The notes beneath the pieces were generated by a model. It worked only from the letters and a program-made list of their open reading frames with translations, did not search any database and was not told the DNA's origin. A stretch of 37,439 bases of DNA from a virus. This document shows, piece by piece, positions 1 through 8,900 of this stretch (its first letter is position 1; every line of letters starts with the position of its first letter). The DNA lies in IMG/VR virus record IMGVR_UViG_3300032304_000278, positions 1 to 37,439 of that record; one strand, given 5' to 3'. A program made the position numbers and the translations under genes.

Positions 1-123
1 CGCTCAGTAGTGGTTTGAGGTTCAGGCAATCCAAGTGCTGTCAGGCTACGCTGTACGAGTTCTGAAGGGTACCCAACATCCATCCCTGCGGCTCTCATGC
101 CACCAGCAAGCAAGTCGGCAGCA
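1..123. repeat. Terminal direct repeat, left copy
   Basis: These bases are identical to the last 123 bases of the window. The overlap lies inside one open reading frame that continues in frame across the joint, so the contig closes as a circle of about 37,316 bp. It is either an assembly overlap of a circularly permuted genome or a real short terminal redundancy; the sequence alone does not decide. Confidence 0.95.
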
Positions 124-386
124 GGCACTGCCAAGGAGCCAGCCAAAGCACCCAATGGGACGGTAATTGGAGCAGCAGGCCCACCAAGCATCCCAATACC
201 AGCACCCAATGCAGCACCGGCAGCAGGTGGAACCATACCGCGAGTAACCATGCCAGCGGCACGTCCAGCAGTTAGTTCAGGCGGGCCTTCTGCAACAGGG
301 GCTTGCTCTTGCTGCATGAGTTTCAAATTAGCATCAGCAATCGCCAATGCTCTTTGCTTCTCAAGTTCTGTCATCGCGTCTGCCAT
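1..386 (-). CDS. Internal virion (ejection) protein, N-terminal part (rest at right end)
   Basis: The ATG at 386 begins MADAMTELEKQRALAIADAN and the frame runs off the left edge, continuing in frame in the minus-strand gene ending at 36149; joined, it is 517 aa. It starts with a charged helix, followed by Gly/Ala-rich stretches (GMVPPAAGAALGAGIGMLGG) that look like glycine-zipper, membrane-active segments. The start overlaps the stop of the upstream 428-aa gene by 16 bases, so the two are probably translationally coupled. Its place as the last of four Ala/Gly/Gln-rich proteins between tail hub and tail fibre suggests a podovirus ejection protein. Function is inferred from position and composition; no catalytic motif is seen. 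Confidence 0.8.
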   Translation of the reverse strand, partial: MADAMTELEKQRALAIADANLKLMQQEQAPVAEGPPELTAGRAAGMVTRGMVPPAAGAALGAGIGMLGGPAAPITVPLGALAGSLAVPAADLLAGGMRAAGMDVGYPSELVQRSLTALGLPEPQTTTE

Positions 387-1657
387 AGTTTCCTCTGCTC
401 TGGAGTCATGACATTCCATTGTTGCTGAGTAACACCTTTAGGTGCTGTTCCAGCAGGAACTTGTACTTCAGGAAGTTCAACCGGAGAATATCCAACAGTA
501 GAAACAATTTCTGGGTCAAGTTTTTGCAAACGCTTATTCCAATTAATAGCAATAGCACGAGAAACACGTTCTTCAATATCCAACTGTCTACGCAGTGCTT
601 GTTCGTTGAATTGAATTCCACCCATTTTTGCTTTTTGCAAGAATTCACGGTCAGCATTAGAGAAACCCTGACCAGAACCAAGACCAGAAGACTTGATTGC
701 ATCAAGCATTGATTGTGCGCGGTTTGCAAACAGTCTCTGAGTATTTGCAACAGTTTCTGTATTGTCTTTACCGCCGGTACCAAGCAGTTGACCCAAACGA
801 GCAAGGTCAAGCCTTGCATCAGCACCAATACCAGTAATTACATTCCCACTATCAAGAATTTTTCTAGTTTCTTGAATTGTTTGAAGTGTATTAGGAACGC
901 CTTGAGCAGATTCATAAAGTGCGCTAATCTTTTGGCCTTCAGCAGCGGCAATGGATTCGCCCAACTTGCTTCCAGTTTTAACTCCAACATTTACAATAGC
1001 CGAAGGAGGTCGCTCAAGATTTCGACGACGTGCTTCAGCATCAAGTTGTTGACGTTGCTGTGCTGTCAAATTGCTAACAACACTGGTTCCAAACATTGAA
1101 AGAGCAAGATTTCCATAAGCACCAGCAAATCTTTCTGGTTCTGGTGGCTTAGTTTTGTCAATAAACTCCAAATCTTGGAAATTTCCAGATTGTGCAAATT
1201 TCGCCAAAGATGCTGGAGTTACATCACTTGGGTTGACATTACCGATAAGTTTTTCTGGCTTTGAAGGCGTGTACATTTTTTCAAGTACACTTGGCGCAGC
1301 AGATGGGAAAGCCCGTAGGACTTGACCCAATTCAGGATTGGACGCAGCAAAATCGGTGATTGCCTGTTCTTGTGCCTTACGCTGTTGCTCTTGACGTTGC
1401 ATCTCAGCAATCTTCTGCTGCGTCATGTAGCCCTCTAGTGCATTGGAGTACACGTTCTGAGAGCCTTGAAAGCCAGCAGAGAGTGCTTGTCCAAGAATAG
1501 GAGCAATACCTTGAGTACGGTACAGAGGAGCAGCAGTAAGACCGCCAATCAGCGCACCGACTAGACCAGTACCGATAGATTGCTTACGCAGACGTTCAGC
1601 CTCTTGCTCTCCAAGAAGCCCAGTAATCATCGGAGGAGGTGCAAAGAATCCGTCCAT
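371..1657 (-). CDS. Putative internal virion / DNA ejection protein, 428 aa
   Basis: Starts MDGFFAPPPMITGLLGEQEA. An N-terminal segment with a hydrophobic Gly/Ala stretch (about residues 28-60, GLVGALIGGLTAAP) is followed by a Gln/Glu/Arg-rich helical region (about 75-100, QQKIAEMQRQEQQRKAQEQ). The middle and C-terminal parts are predicted helical and end in QQQWNVMTPEQRKLWQTR. The start lies four bases after the stop of the upstream gene, and the stop overlaps the next start. Composition and order match the podovirus ejection block (compare T7 gp14-16 or P22 gp7/gp16/gp20), but I recognise no specific family. Confidence 0.75.
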   Translation of the reverse strand: MDGFFAPPPMITGLLGEQEAERLRKQSIGTGLVGALIGGLTAAPLYRTQGIAPILGQALSAGFQGSQNVYSNALEGYMTQQKIAEMQRQEQQRKAQEQAITDFAASNPELGQVLRAFPSAAPSVLEKMYTPSKPEKLIGNVNPSDVTPASLAKFAQSGNFQDLEFIDKTKPPEPERFAGAYGNLALSMFGTSVVSNLTAQQRQQLDAEARRRNLERPPSAIVNVGVKTGSKLGESIAAAEGQKISALYESAQGVPNTLQTIQETRKILDSGNVITGIGADARLDLARLGQLLGTGGKDNTETVANTQRLFANRAQSMLDAIKSSGLGSGQGFSNADREFLQKAKMGGIQFNEQALRRQLDIEERVSRAIAINWNKRLQKLDPEIVSTVGYSPVELPEVQVPAGTAPKGVTQQQWNVMTPEQRKLWQTR

Positions 1658-1661
1658 AGTG

Positions 1662-2276
1662 TCACCCGAAATAATCGCCTAGGATGCCTTCAGGTGGCTT
1701 CCTACGCATTGAACTAACAAGATTTTGAACGGCAGCAACATCAGGCGCACGACCTTGTGTGATGCCACCAGCAGGTGCTTGCACAGTAGGACGAGGCTGC
1801 ATTGCAGATTGCAGGCCAAGTCCAGCAAGGTCACGACCAGACGGCATATATTCACGCAGATTGTCCAAAATGCTTGGATTCTGTCCAACAATTTCTGCTG
1901 CGTTTGCAGGCAATTTGAAACCGCCACCCATTGCAGCAGCAGTAGCATTCATTGGTTGTGCCGTAGACAAAATTGCATCGTCAACCAAAGATGCAGGCGT
2001 AACAGCAGAAATACCCAAGTCAAGCGGAGCCTTGAATCCGATTGGGGCAACATTGGCAATTGGTTGGCTTAAGAGGCTTCCGGGAGCAGATGCCGCAGCA
2101 CCAGTGACCTTCAGACCAGCACCAACGCCTTTTGCGCCACCGAACAATCCACCAGCACCACCAAGACCGCCAGTAGCACCACCAAGAAGCGCACCCTTCA
2201 GAGGGTCACCACCGAATACAGCAGAGGTTCCGGCACCTACAGCAGCACCGATTAGGATTGGTTCTAGCCCACTCAT
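1662..2276 (-). CDS. Gly/Ala-rich internal virion protein, 204 aa
   Basis: Starts MSGLEPILIGAAVGAGTSAV. The first 60 residues are a series of glycine-zipper segments (LLGGATGGLGGAGGLFGGAK) typical of phage proteins that cross or perturb a membrane during genome ejection; the rest is Ala/Pro-rich and ends in GILGDYFG. Its ATG overlaps the upstream stop as ATGA, so translation is coupled. The second of the four consecutive ejection-type proteins; role inferred from composition and neighbours. Confidence 0.75.
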   Translation of the reverse strand: MSGLEPILIGAAVGAGTSAVFGGDPLKGALLGGATGGLGGAGGLFGGAKGVGAGLKVTGAAASAPGSLLSQPIANVAPIGFKAPLDLGISAVTPASLVDDAILSTAQPMNATAAAMGGGFKLPANAAEIVGQNPSILDNLREYMPSGRDLAGLGLQSAMQPRPTVQAPAGGITQGRAPDVAAVQNLVSSMRRKPPEGILGDYFG

Positions 2277-3331
2277 ACGACCTCCAGTCGGTGCGTCTTC
2301 AGCATCCCTACAGCGAAGCAGAACGGCTCAAGGATTCCGCGATAAACAGAACCAAGCAAATCAAAACGGCCACGCTTGCGCTTCCAAATATCAGCAGTAC
2401 GATGCCGTGCAATATGTTCTGCAATCTTGCGTGTGATTTTCTTTCCAAGAGTCAATTCTCCGTTGTATGCGTATTCAACAACAGGCAGGAAGATAGCGTG
2501 ATAACCAACTTGGAAGGCAGGATGCAGATTCTTGGAATGCTCAAGCCAAATCTTTTGACGGAACGAACCGAATCCATAAGCCTTGCACATTGCCGTACAG
2601 ACAATCTTGCCACCAGAGGTGCTTTGCGTAACAGAGCCTTGAGGCGCACCGTAGACGCTTGAAAGAAATGTTTGAAGTTTTGCATAAGGCTTATTCTGCT
2701 CAAACTCAAAGCGAGCCATTTCGTCTTCAAGTGCGCGTTGCTGATAGGACTCACCAAGTTGACCTGCCTTGAGCAGTTGGTTGATATCCATGTAGTCAGC
2801 AGCGGCCATTTGAGGCGCACGAGTAGCAGCGGCTTCTTGCAATGCACGTTCAGTAGCGTAGTTCTCGTAAGCCAACTGACCTGCTTTACCAGACAAAGCG
2901 TTAGCCAGAGCAGTAGCAGCACGGTCTTCTTGACGGGCCATTGCTTCGGAACCATAACGGCCAGCCTGAGAAGCACGAGACCCCAGTCCAGTCATTGCGT
3001 CATAGTATTGCTGTGTAGCGACTTGTGCAGCAGGGGCTAGTGCTGCTTGGAAGTACGGGTTCGTACCAAGCATCTGACCACCAATCACGCCTTGCTGCTG
3101 TTGTTGTGCCGCGCCAAGGAGAGGGCTACCCTGTAGAGCGCGATTCGTAGCAGATTGAATGGCACCAGTTGTCGCTTCCGAAGGACCAACAAAAGTTTGT
3201 CCGGGGAAGAACGAAGGAGTCTCAGATTGGTAGAGACGCTGCGCCTCATTCAACCCATACTTTACAAAAGGCCGAAGAAACGGGTCAATCTGTTGCCTAG
3301 TTGTACTACTTTGTCCGCCGCCGCCACCCAT
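2273..3331 (-). CDS. Internal virion protein with conserved Cys-containing C-terminal domain, 352 aa
   Basis: I chose the ATG at 3331 (MGGGGGQSSTTRQQIDPFLR), one base after the upstream stop and preceded by GAGGTG, rather than a GTG at 3343. Residues 1-230 are Gln/Ala-rich and helical, like podovirus proteins that sit between tail and core. The last 100 residues are a different, basic and aromatic domain beginning KIVCTAMCKAYGFGSFRQK, with GYHAIFLPVV and KITRKIAEHI; similar tails occur at the ends of other phage virion proteins. The composite looks like an ejection or tail-core protein fused to a small folded domain of unknown role. Confidence 0.75.
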   Translation of the reverse strand: MGGGGGQSSTTRQQIDPFLRPFVKYGLNEAQRLYQSETPSFFPGQTFVGPSEATTGAIQSATNRALQGSPLLGAAQQQQQGVIGGQMLGTNPYFQAALAPAAQVATQQYYDAMTGLGSRASQAGRYGSEAMARQEDRAATALANALSGKAGQLAYENYATERALQEAAATRAPQMAAADYMDINQLLKAGQLGESYQQRALEDEMARFEFEQNKPYAKLQTFLSSVYGAPQGSVTQSTSGGKIVCTAMCKAYGFGSFRQKIWLEHSKNLHPAFQVGYHAIFLPVVEYAYNGELTLGKKITRKIAEHIARHRTADIWKRKRGRFDLLGSVYRGILEPFCFAVGMLKTHRLEVV

Positions 3332-3332
3332 A

Positions 3333-3731
3333 TCACACCTCACATATCCAAGTGCGTTCAGAGAATCCTAGTTCCCTAGCACGTTTAGACCATCCCTTCC
3401 TGAATGATGAGAAGGTTACGGTCTGACAACCACCATTTCTGGCGATACCCTTTATATGCTCTAAACCTTCTTGAAGATGCTGAAGGTTGGGCTTTTCTAG
3501 ATATGCAACCCAGACATGGATGTTTGTTTGATTCGGTTGAATAACAAAAAATCCAATGGGTCGATTATATTCTAGTGCCACCCAAAGCATTGAACGATTT
3601 TCATAACAATCGCAGTACAAATCTTCTGGAATCCAAGATTCCGGAGTTTTCTCTAAAACCTTATCTAAGCCTTTACGAACCCAAGGCCACCACTGACGCA
3701 ATTCATCTTTTGGCAGGTACCTTACGTCCAT
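3333..3731 (-). CDS. GNAT-like acetyltransferase-fold protein, 132 aa (T7 gp13-like position)
   Basis: Starts MDVRYLPKDELRQWWPWVRK. The pattern fits a small GNAT fold: a mixed N-terminal region, a central strand pair around ALEYNRPIGFFVIQP, a strand IHVWVAYLEKP, a helix LQEGLEHIKGIARNGGCQ and a C-terminal half TFSSFRKGWSKRARELGF. The usual acetyl-CoA loop (Q/RxxGxG/A) is not obvious, so it may be inactive. In T7-like and related podoviruses a small GNAT-like protein precedes the ejection proteins, as here. Coupled to its neighbours (TAAATG upstream, TGATATG downstream). Confidence 0.65.
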   Translation of the reverse strand: MDVRYLPKDELRQWWPWVRKGLDKVLEKTPESWIPEDLYCDCYENRSMLWVALEYNRPIGFFVIQPNQTNIHVWVAYLEKPNLQHLQEGLEHIKGIARNGGCQTVTFSSFRKGWSKRARELGFSERTWICEV

Positions 3732-4517
3732 TTATCCAATCACCACATAAGAATATGTTTTATCGGCGGTACTGTTAGCCCAGTGGTTCAATATTGCGCT
3801 TCCCTGTTGTAAGTCGCTTGCGTAAACATTAGTTGTGGCTGAAGGTGCAACGTATTGCATTGTTGCAATAACAGACGCAGTGCTAGGTCTAGTAGGACTA
3901 GTGGCAGTCGGATAAAACTGAAGGCTTATTGAGGTATTAGTTGCTGACCACATGATTTCGATATAGTCATTAGCAGCGCATTCAACAAAGTAATTCCAAC
4001 TTGCAATAATCGTTCCATTAACACCGCCATGCTTATTGGGGACAGAAACAAAACCAGTTGAACCGGGGATGTTAGTTCCATTCTTGCGAAGCCAAACGCT
4101 TGCATCGTGAATCTGTGAATCGGTGTTTTCAAACTGACCAGACCACTGAAGGTTATACATGCCAGCGTTTCTAACATTCATTCTGGATGTGTCTGATACA
4201 TACACACCGTTTGTGAAATCGGTAGTAGTAAGTTTCATCGCATACGCAATCGTAGTCGATGTAACTGTCTGGTCTGTGTCATCTTGGAATGCGCCATACG
4301 GTGCATTGTCATCAATCGCTGCTGCTGACTTTGGAACCAAGATGATGACGCTGTCATAGCCAATGCGTTCGTCATAAAGCGCAGTGGTAGTGGCATTGCC
4401 CGTGTTTAGCGTAATTGTGCCGACATTGTTTGTTTTACCATCCATGATTCCACGGATGATTTCCTGAGTCGTTCTGACATCAGTAGAACCCGGTTGAACA
4501 GTGCGAAACGTAGTCAT
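3732..4517 (-). CDS. Virion-associated beta-rich protein (fibre or decoration), 261 aa
   Basis: Starts MTTFRTVQPGSTDVRTTQEI. It is rich in Thr, Asn and Ser, with few charged residues and alternating hydrophobic positions; the middle (MYNLQWSGQFENTDSQIHDA, NGTIIASWNYFVECAANDYI, YIEIMWSATNTSISLQFYP) resembles a jelly-roll of C1q/TNF type as used in fibre tips and decoration domains. Its ATG overlaps the stop of the tail hub gene as ATGA. Location between tail hub and ejection genes suggests a tail appendage. No exact family assigned. Confidence 0.7.
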   Translation of the reverse strand: MTTFRTVQPGSTDVRTTQEIIRGIMDGKTNNVGTITLNTGNATTTALYDERIGYDSVIILVPKSAAAIDDNAPYGAFQDDTDQTVTSTTIAYAMKLTTTDFTNGVYVSDTSRMNVRNAGMYNLQWSGQFENTDSQIHDASVWLRKNGTNIPGSTGFVSVPNKHGGVNGTIIASWNYFVECAANDYIEIMWSATNTSISLQFYPTATSPTRPSTASVIATMQYVAPSATTNVYASDLQQGSAILNHWANSTADKTYSYVVIG

Positions 4518-5935
4518 CGTGTACCTTGCTCTGCAAGTTCAACATCTACTCCGACAGCAGTAACCCAGTTCCCAGATGGGATGACCTTGATTCTGTGGTA
4601 CTTGCCAGCAGAACGCAAAGACACTCTGTTTTCAGAGTCTGCTGCAACGGCAGTATTGAAAGAAACGTCAGCATTCAAGAGTTTGCGACTAGCGACTGAT
4701 ACTGATGCACTACCACCGTCAATGATGGGCCTAGCAAGCGTTACAACGCTGTTCAGGCCATCCATCTGAATGTCTCCGGTCACAAGATTGCCTGTCAAAG
4801 TAGTGCCTTCAAGACTGACTACGTTGGAACCAAACGTGCCTGCAACAAAGAACTTGCCGCCAGCCCATTGACGAGCATCAAAACTCACTTCGATAGAGTC
4901 AACAGTGCCGTAGTTATCAAGTTGCTCAAGAGTAACGCCAGCGGTCAATGCACCGCCAATGCTTGTGATAGCGATGTTGCTGTAACTCCAACGCTGAAGT
5001 TCCCATTGGAACATCAGTTGGTAGTAACCATTGAATACGTTCTTAAAGTTCCAGATAACAAGTTTCCGTTCAGGGTCAACCTGAGAACTCATGTTGTCTA
5101 TTTCTTGAATGTCAACATTGTCAAAGAACCATCTGTCAACCTTTTCAGCACCGATTGGCGTGACGGTTTGACCATCGCACATATAGAAACCGTTGTCTCC
5201 CAAGAAGAACGAGACTTGCTTGTACTGTGCAATAGACCCGTTTGCAGCGCATCCAACGCCACGAGAGATATTGTCAAACTGGAAGAACAAAGGACTTCCG
5301 ACATAACTCATTCTGTGAATTGAGTTTTGCAGAAACACAAGACCAAACTCGCCACCAGTTAGACCGACGATATCACCACCATCGGGAATGTCCTGCGAGT
5401 CTGCTTGACTAGCGGCACCAGATGTCCAATCAGTTTCATCATTGATGTCACTCCACTGAACTCGATTCGGATTGTTCGACTGATACCCACTGACAACGAA
5501 GTCGCGCACAATGGTGACAAACCTCGCTACAGGAGCAGCAGCGGATAGGTCTGCCCATACAGTAGATGTTCCAATCGTCCACGCCTGCAACTTCTCTGCA
5601 TTGTTGGCGGAAATAAGCACGTTGCCAAATTGGACTACATCTGTAGGTGCGTTTGCGTATCCACCCGCTTTGGATACATCACTAAAATTTAGCGTTGCTG
5701 CATCGAACTTATAAATCTTCGACGCACTCGCCGCAAACAGTTGTGAAGTACCAGAAGCCTTCCCGCCAAACACGGTAAGCAAAGTCTCTGATGCTGCGTT
5801 ACCAAACGTAGCCTTATTGGGGAAAGATGCGTAGCCAGTACCTACTGGATATACGTTCATCGCATCTGTCATGTTTCCAGCAACACCCGGACGGTCAGGG
5901 GTCCATTCGCCAAAAGTTAGCCTTGTCGTAGCCAT
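4514..5935 (-). CDS. Tail hub / DNA stabilisation protein, P22 gp10-like, 473 aa
   Basis: Starts MATTRLTFGEWTPDRPGVAG. It has the general features of the P22 gp10 family: a short N-terminal arm describing parameters (DAMNVYPVGTGYASFPN), then a long beta-propeller-like region with repeated strand pairs (FGNVLISANNAEKLQAW, PNRVQWSDINDETDWTSG, GGDIVGLTGGEFGLVFLQN, GDNGFYMCDGQTVTPIGAEKVDRWFF, PERKLVIWNFKN) and a separate C-terminal beta domain. In P22 gp10 joins the portal/gp4 ring to the tailspike region and closes the DNA exit. The C-terminal about 120 residues could carry a receptor or fibre contact. Family assignment is by motif memory. Confidence 0.8.
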   Translation of the reverse strand: MATTRLTFGEWTPDRPGVAGNMTDAMNVYPVGTGYASFPNKATFGNAASETLLTVFGGKASGTSQLFAASASKIYKFDAATLNFSDVSKAGGYANAPTDVVQFGNVLISANNAEKLQAWTIGTSTVWADLSAAAPVARFVTIVRDFVVSGYQSNNPNRVQWSDINDETDWTSGAASQADSQDIPDGGDIVGLTGGEFGLVFLQNSIHRMSYVGSPLFFQFDNISRGVGCAANGSIAQYKQVSFFLGDNGFYMCDGQTVTPIGAEKVDRWFFDNVDIQEIDNMSSQVDPERKLVIWNFKNVFNGYYQLMFQWELQRWSYSNIAITSIGGALTAGVTLEQLDNYGTVDSIEVSFDARQWAGGKFFVAGTFGSNVVSLEGTTLTGNLVTGDIQMDGLNSVVTLARPIIDGGSASVSVASRKLLNADVSFNTAVAADSENRVSLRSAGKYHRIKVIPSGNWVTAVGVDVELAEQGTR

Positions 5936-8900
5936 GTATTTTCACCTGATTGAACTTCTGTCCAGACGTTAGTGCCGATATTTACATCATCCCAAGTGTT
6001 CTGTTCTTCTTGAACGGTAGACCACTCATCACCCATTATTCTTCCATTTGGAAGAAGTGTTGCAAATCCAGAAATTGCAGATTCTGCTGAGAATCTAACA
6101 TTCGCAAAAGGAACGACTGTAGCAACAGATTGAATTACAACATCACCAGATGCTGTGTATTGCGCTTGTGCGGTGGCAGTTGCCACACCATTGATGTTTG
6201 CAAAACCAATTCTTTCAACAAGACCGGCAGAGGAAACAGTCGAATTACCGAATATTGATGATTGTGCAGAAAATACTTTGCTTCCAAGTGCAGAAACAAT
6301 GGCATTTGCAGATATTGCAGATTCACCTTTGTAAGTAATTACACCGTTTGCCGAAACTGTTGCATTTGCAGATATTGATGCCGCCCCTAAAACTATACCG
6401 ACTAAAACTCCATTTGCTGTTACTACTGCAAAAGACGAAATTAAAGATGACCCATTGAAGGTCAAAAATCCAGATGCAGATAAAACTGCATTAGCAGATA
6501 CTGAAGATGCTGCGGAGTAATTTACTATCCCAGCAGACGATACAGTTGCAGTTGTAGAAATCGCGGATGCGCCCTCAATAATGCCACTACCAGAAGGCGT
6601 ATAGACAATGATGATTACGCCTTGGGAACCAGAAGTGCCAGCACGAGTTGTTCCCGCAGTGCTTACACCAGCACCACCACCGCCACCGCCATATAGTCCA
6701 GCGCCAATGTTTGAGAAGTCAGCATCGTCTTCGCCACCACCACCACCACCAGAACCAATGCCAAAAATATCAATACCATTGCCGCCTGCACTTGCTGCGC
6801 TTACAGAACCACCACCACCACCACCCACTACGCCACTCGTATTTGAGGCGCCACCACCAACACCGGCTGAATTGTTGCCGCCAGTACCACCAGTTGCCGA
6901 GGAAGCGTTGCCACCAGAAGTGCCACCACCGTTGCCACCACCACCACCACCGGCAATGTTCGCAGCAGTAGTAGAACCAAATCCATTTCCACCATTACCA
7001 CCGACACCATTCGGGCCAGCAGCACCACCTCCACCACCACCTGCATTACCAGTTGACGCGATAGTGGACGTTGAGCCTGCACCACCGTTACCACCGTTGT
7101 AAGTGGTTCCAGTACCTCCCGAACCACCGGTGGATGTTGGAGTGGTTGTAGCCGACCCACCACCGCCGCCACCAGCGGTTGCTGCGCCTGAATTCCATGA
7201 AGTCGTACCACCAGCAGTACCATCTGCACCAACAGCACCATTTGCACCAGCAGTACCCGCTTGATATGTGATTGAACCACTTATAGTTTGGTTTGTTAAG
7301 CGAGTAAATCCGCCACCGCCACCGCCACCGCCACCAGCGCGATTGTTACCAGAAGAACGCCCACCCGCACCACCACCTCCACCACCAATCAGATTTATTG
7401 AATTGGATGAGTTGTTCCAATCCGCTGGAACGGTCCACGAGGTAGAGGATGTTGAGGTAAGAACAACAATGGCATTATCAGCACGTTGCGTAGTGAACAG
7501 TGCATAGCCGCTATTAGGTGCTGTCGTATTTATGACAGAGTTAGCACCGATATACCAAGTATCCGAAATTGGGCTACCAATAGCGTCACGGACGTTCAAA
7601 TAATCAATGCCCGTAAGGAATCCGCCGCCAGCCTTTGCGAGCGTGTATGGAGTGCCAGCAGTAGCACTATTAAGTGTTACTACGTTTCCAGCCGTTCCTT
7701 TAACAGACCAAGTGGTAACTGTTGTGGTAGTGCCCGCAGTAAATGTGATTGTGTGTGCAACAGTCTTGGTGCTGTCGATTTCACTGAATGTATTGCTACC
7801 GGTAATAGTCAGCGTTGACGTACCAGTAGCATCGCCAATAGTTAGTTTGTTATAAGTGAGGCCACCACCAGCAAATGTTCTTGCAGATGTTGTTGTGTTG
7901 CTAATAACGATATTTGCTGTGTCTTTGTTGAACGTAAGATTTGTGGTAGTTGCAAAATTCCAAACAGTGCCAGTGCCACTCAATGTCCAAATACCAGAAC
8001 CCATTGTGAGCGTTCTGGTATTACTGTTGCTAGAAGCAAATAAACCAGTTGTAATATTATTATTACTTGCGTTAAACGTACCTCTAGTAAGCGTTAGTGT
8101 TCTTGCTGAATCAAGAACAAGCGCATCGCCAAGTTGGACTGTGGACAACGCATCAATTGTTATTGGGCAACTAAAAGTTTTTCCACTTGATGTTATGGTT
8201 GCTGTACTTCTATTTGAGAACGTGAGTGTGTTTGTTCCAGATAAAGTCACACCAGAACCAATAGTCCAACTACCGTAAGTAGTTGCGGTGGCACCAAAAC
8301 TAAATGTCATTGCGCTAGTGCGCGCAGACATATCAACAGACGGAATGTTGAAGTTTTGAAATGTTACTGTTCCGGCAGCACCATCGTTTGTAAAGGTTGC
8401 CGTGTCTTGTGCTAGCGGAAAGTTGTCAATATTCGGCGTTCCGTTACTTGACGTTGCCCATGCCGTAGCGGACCAATTTTGTGAACCCGCGAGGTTCCAG
8501 TAAACAGTCTTGGCCGCAGGGAACGTAATCCCAGAGTTTCCACCGCAATCACCAGCGCGAGTCGGAGAAGACCCAGCAGCAGTGCCTGCAATCGTGATGT
8601 CGCGGAAGTCGCAGTCCGTGGCAGATAGACTGTTAACTGTTAGTGTGCGAGAGGTTCCAAGTGTGTCAGACCGAACAAAAATACGACGAACAGCGGTTGC
8701 ACCGGCTACCGTAAGAGTTCCATTGATTGTTTGATTTCCGGCAAAAGTAACTTGCCTAATACCGGATGTTGGCGCAGTAATATTAAGATTGTTAAATACG
8801 TTTGATGAAGATATGGCTACAGTATTGCCGCTGGTGCCAGTAAAAGAAACATCATTGTATGTATTAGCACCCGATATATTTGCGGTTGATGATGTATTTG

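Noticed and set aside
6608-7507. Long Pro-rich reading frames on the plus strand
   Set aside because: They are the complement of the glycine codons of the 1226-aa protein; low-complexity shadows without ribosome sites.
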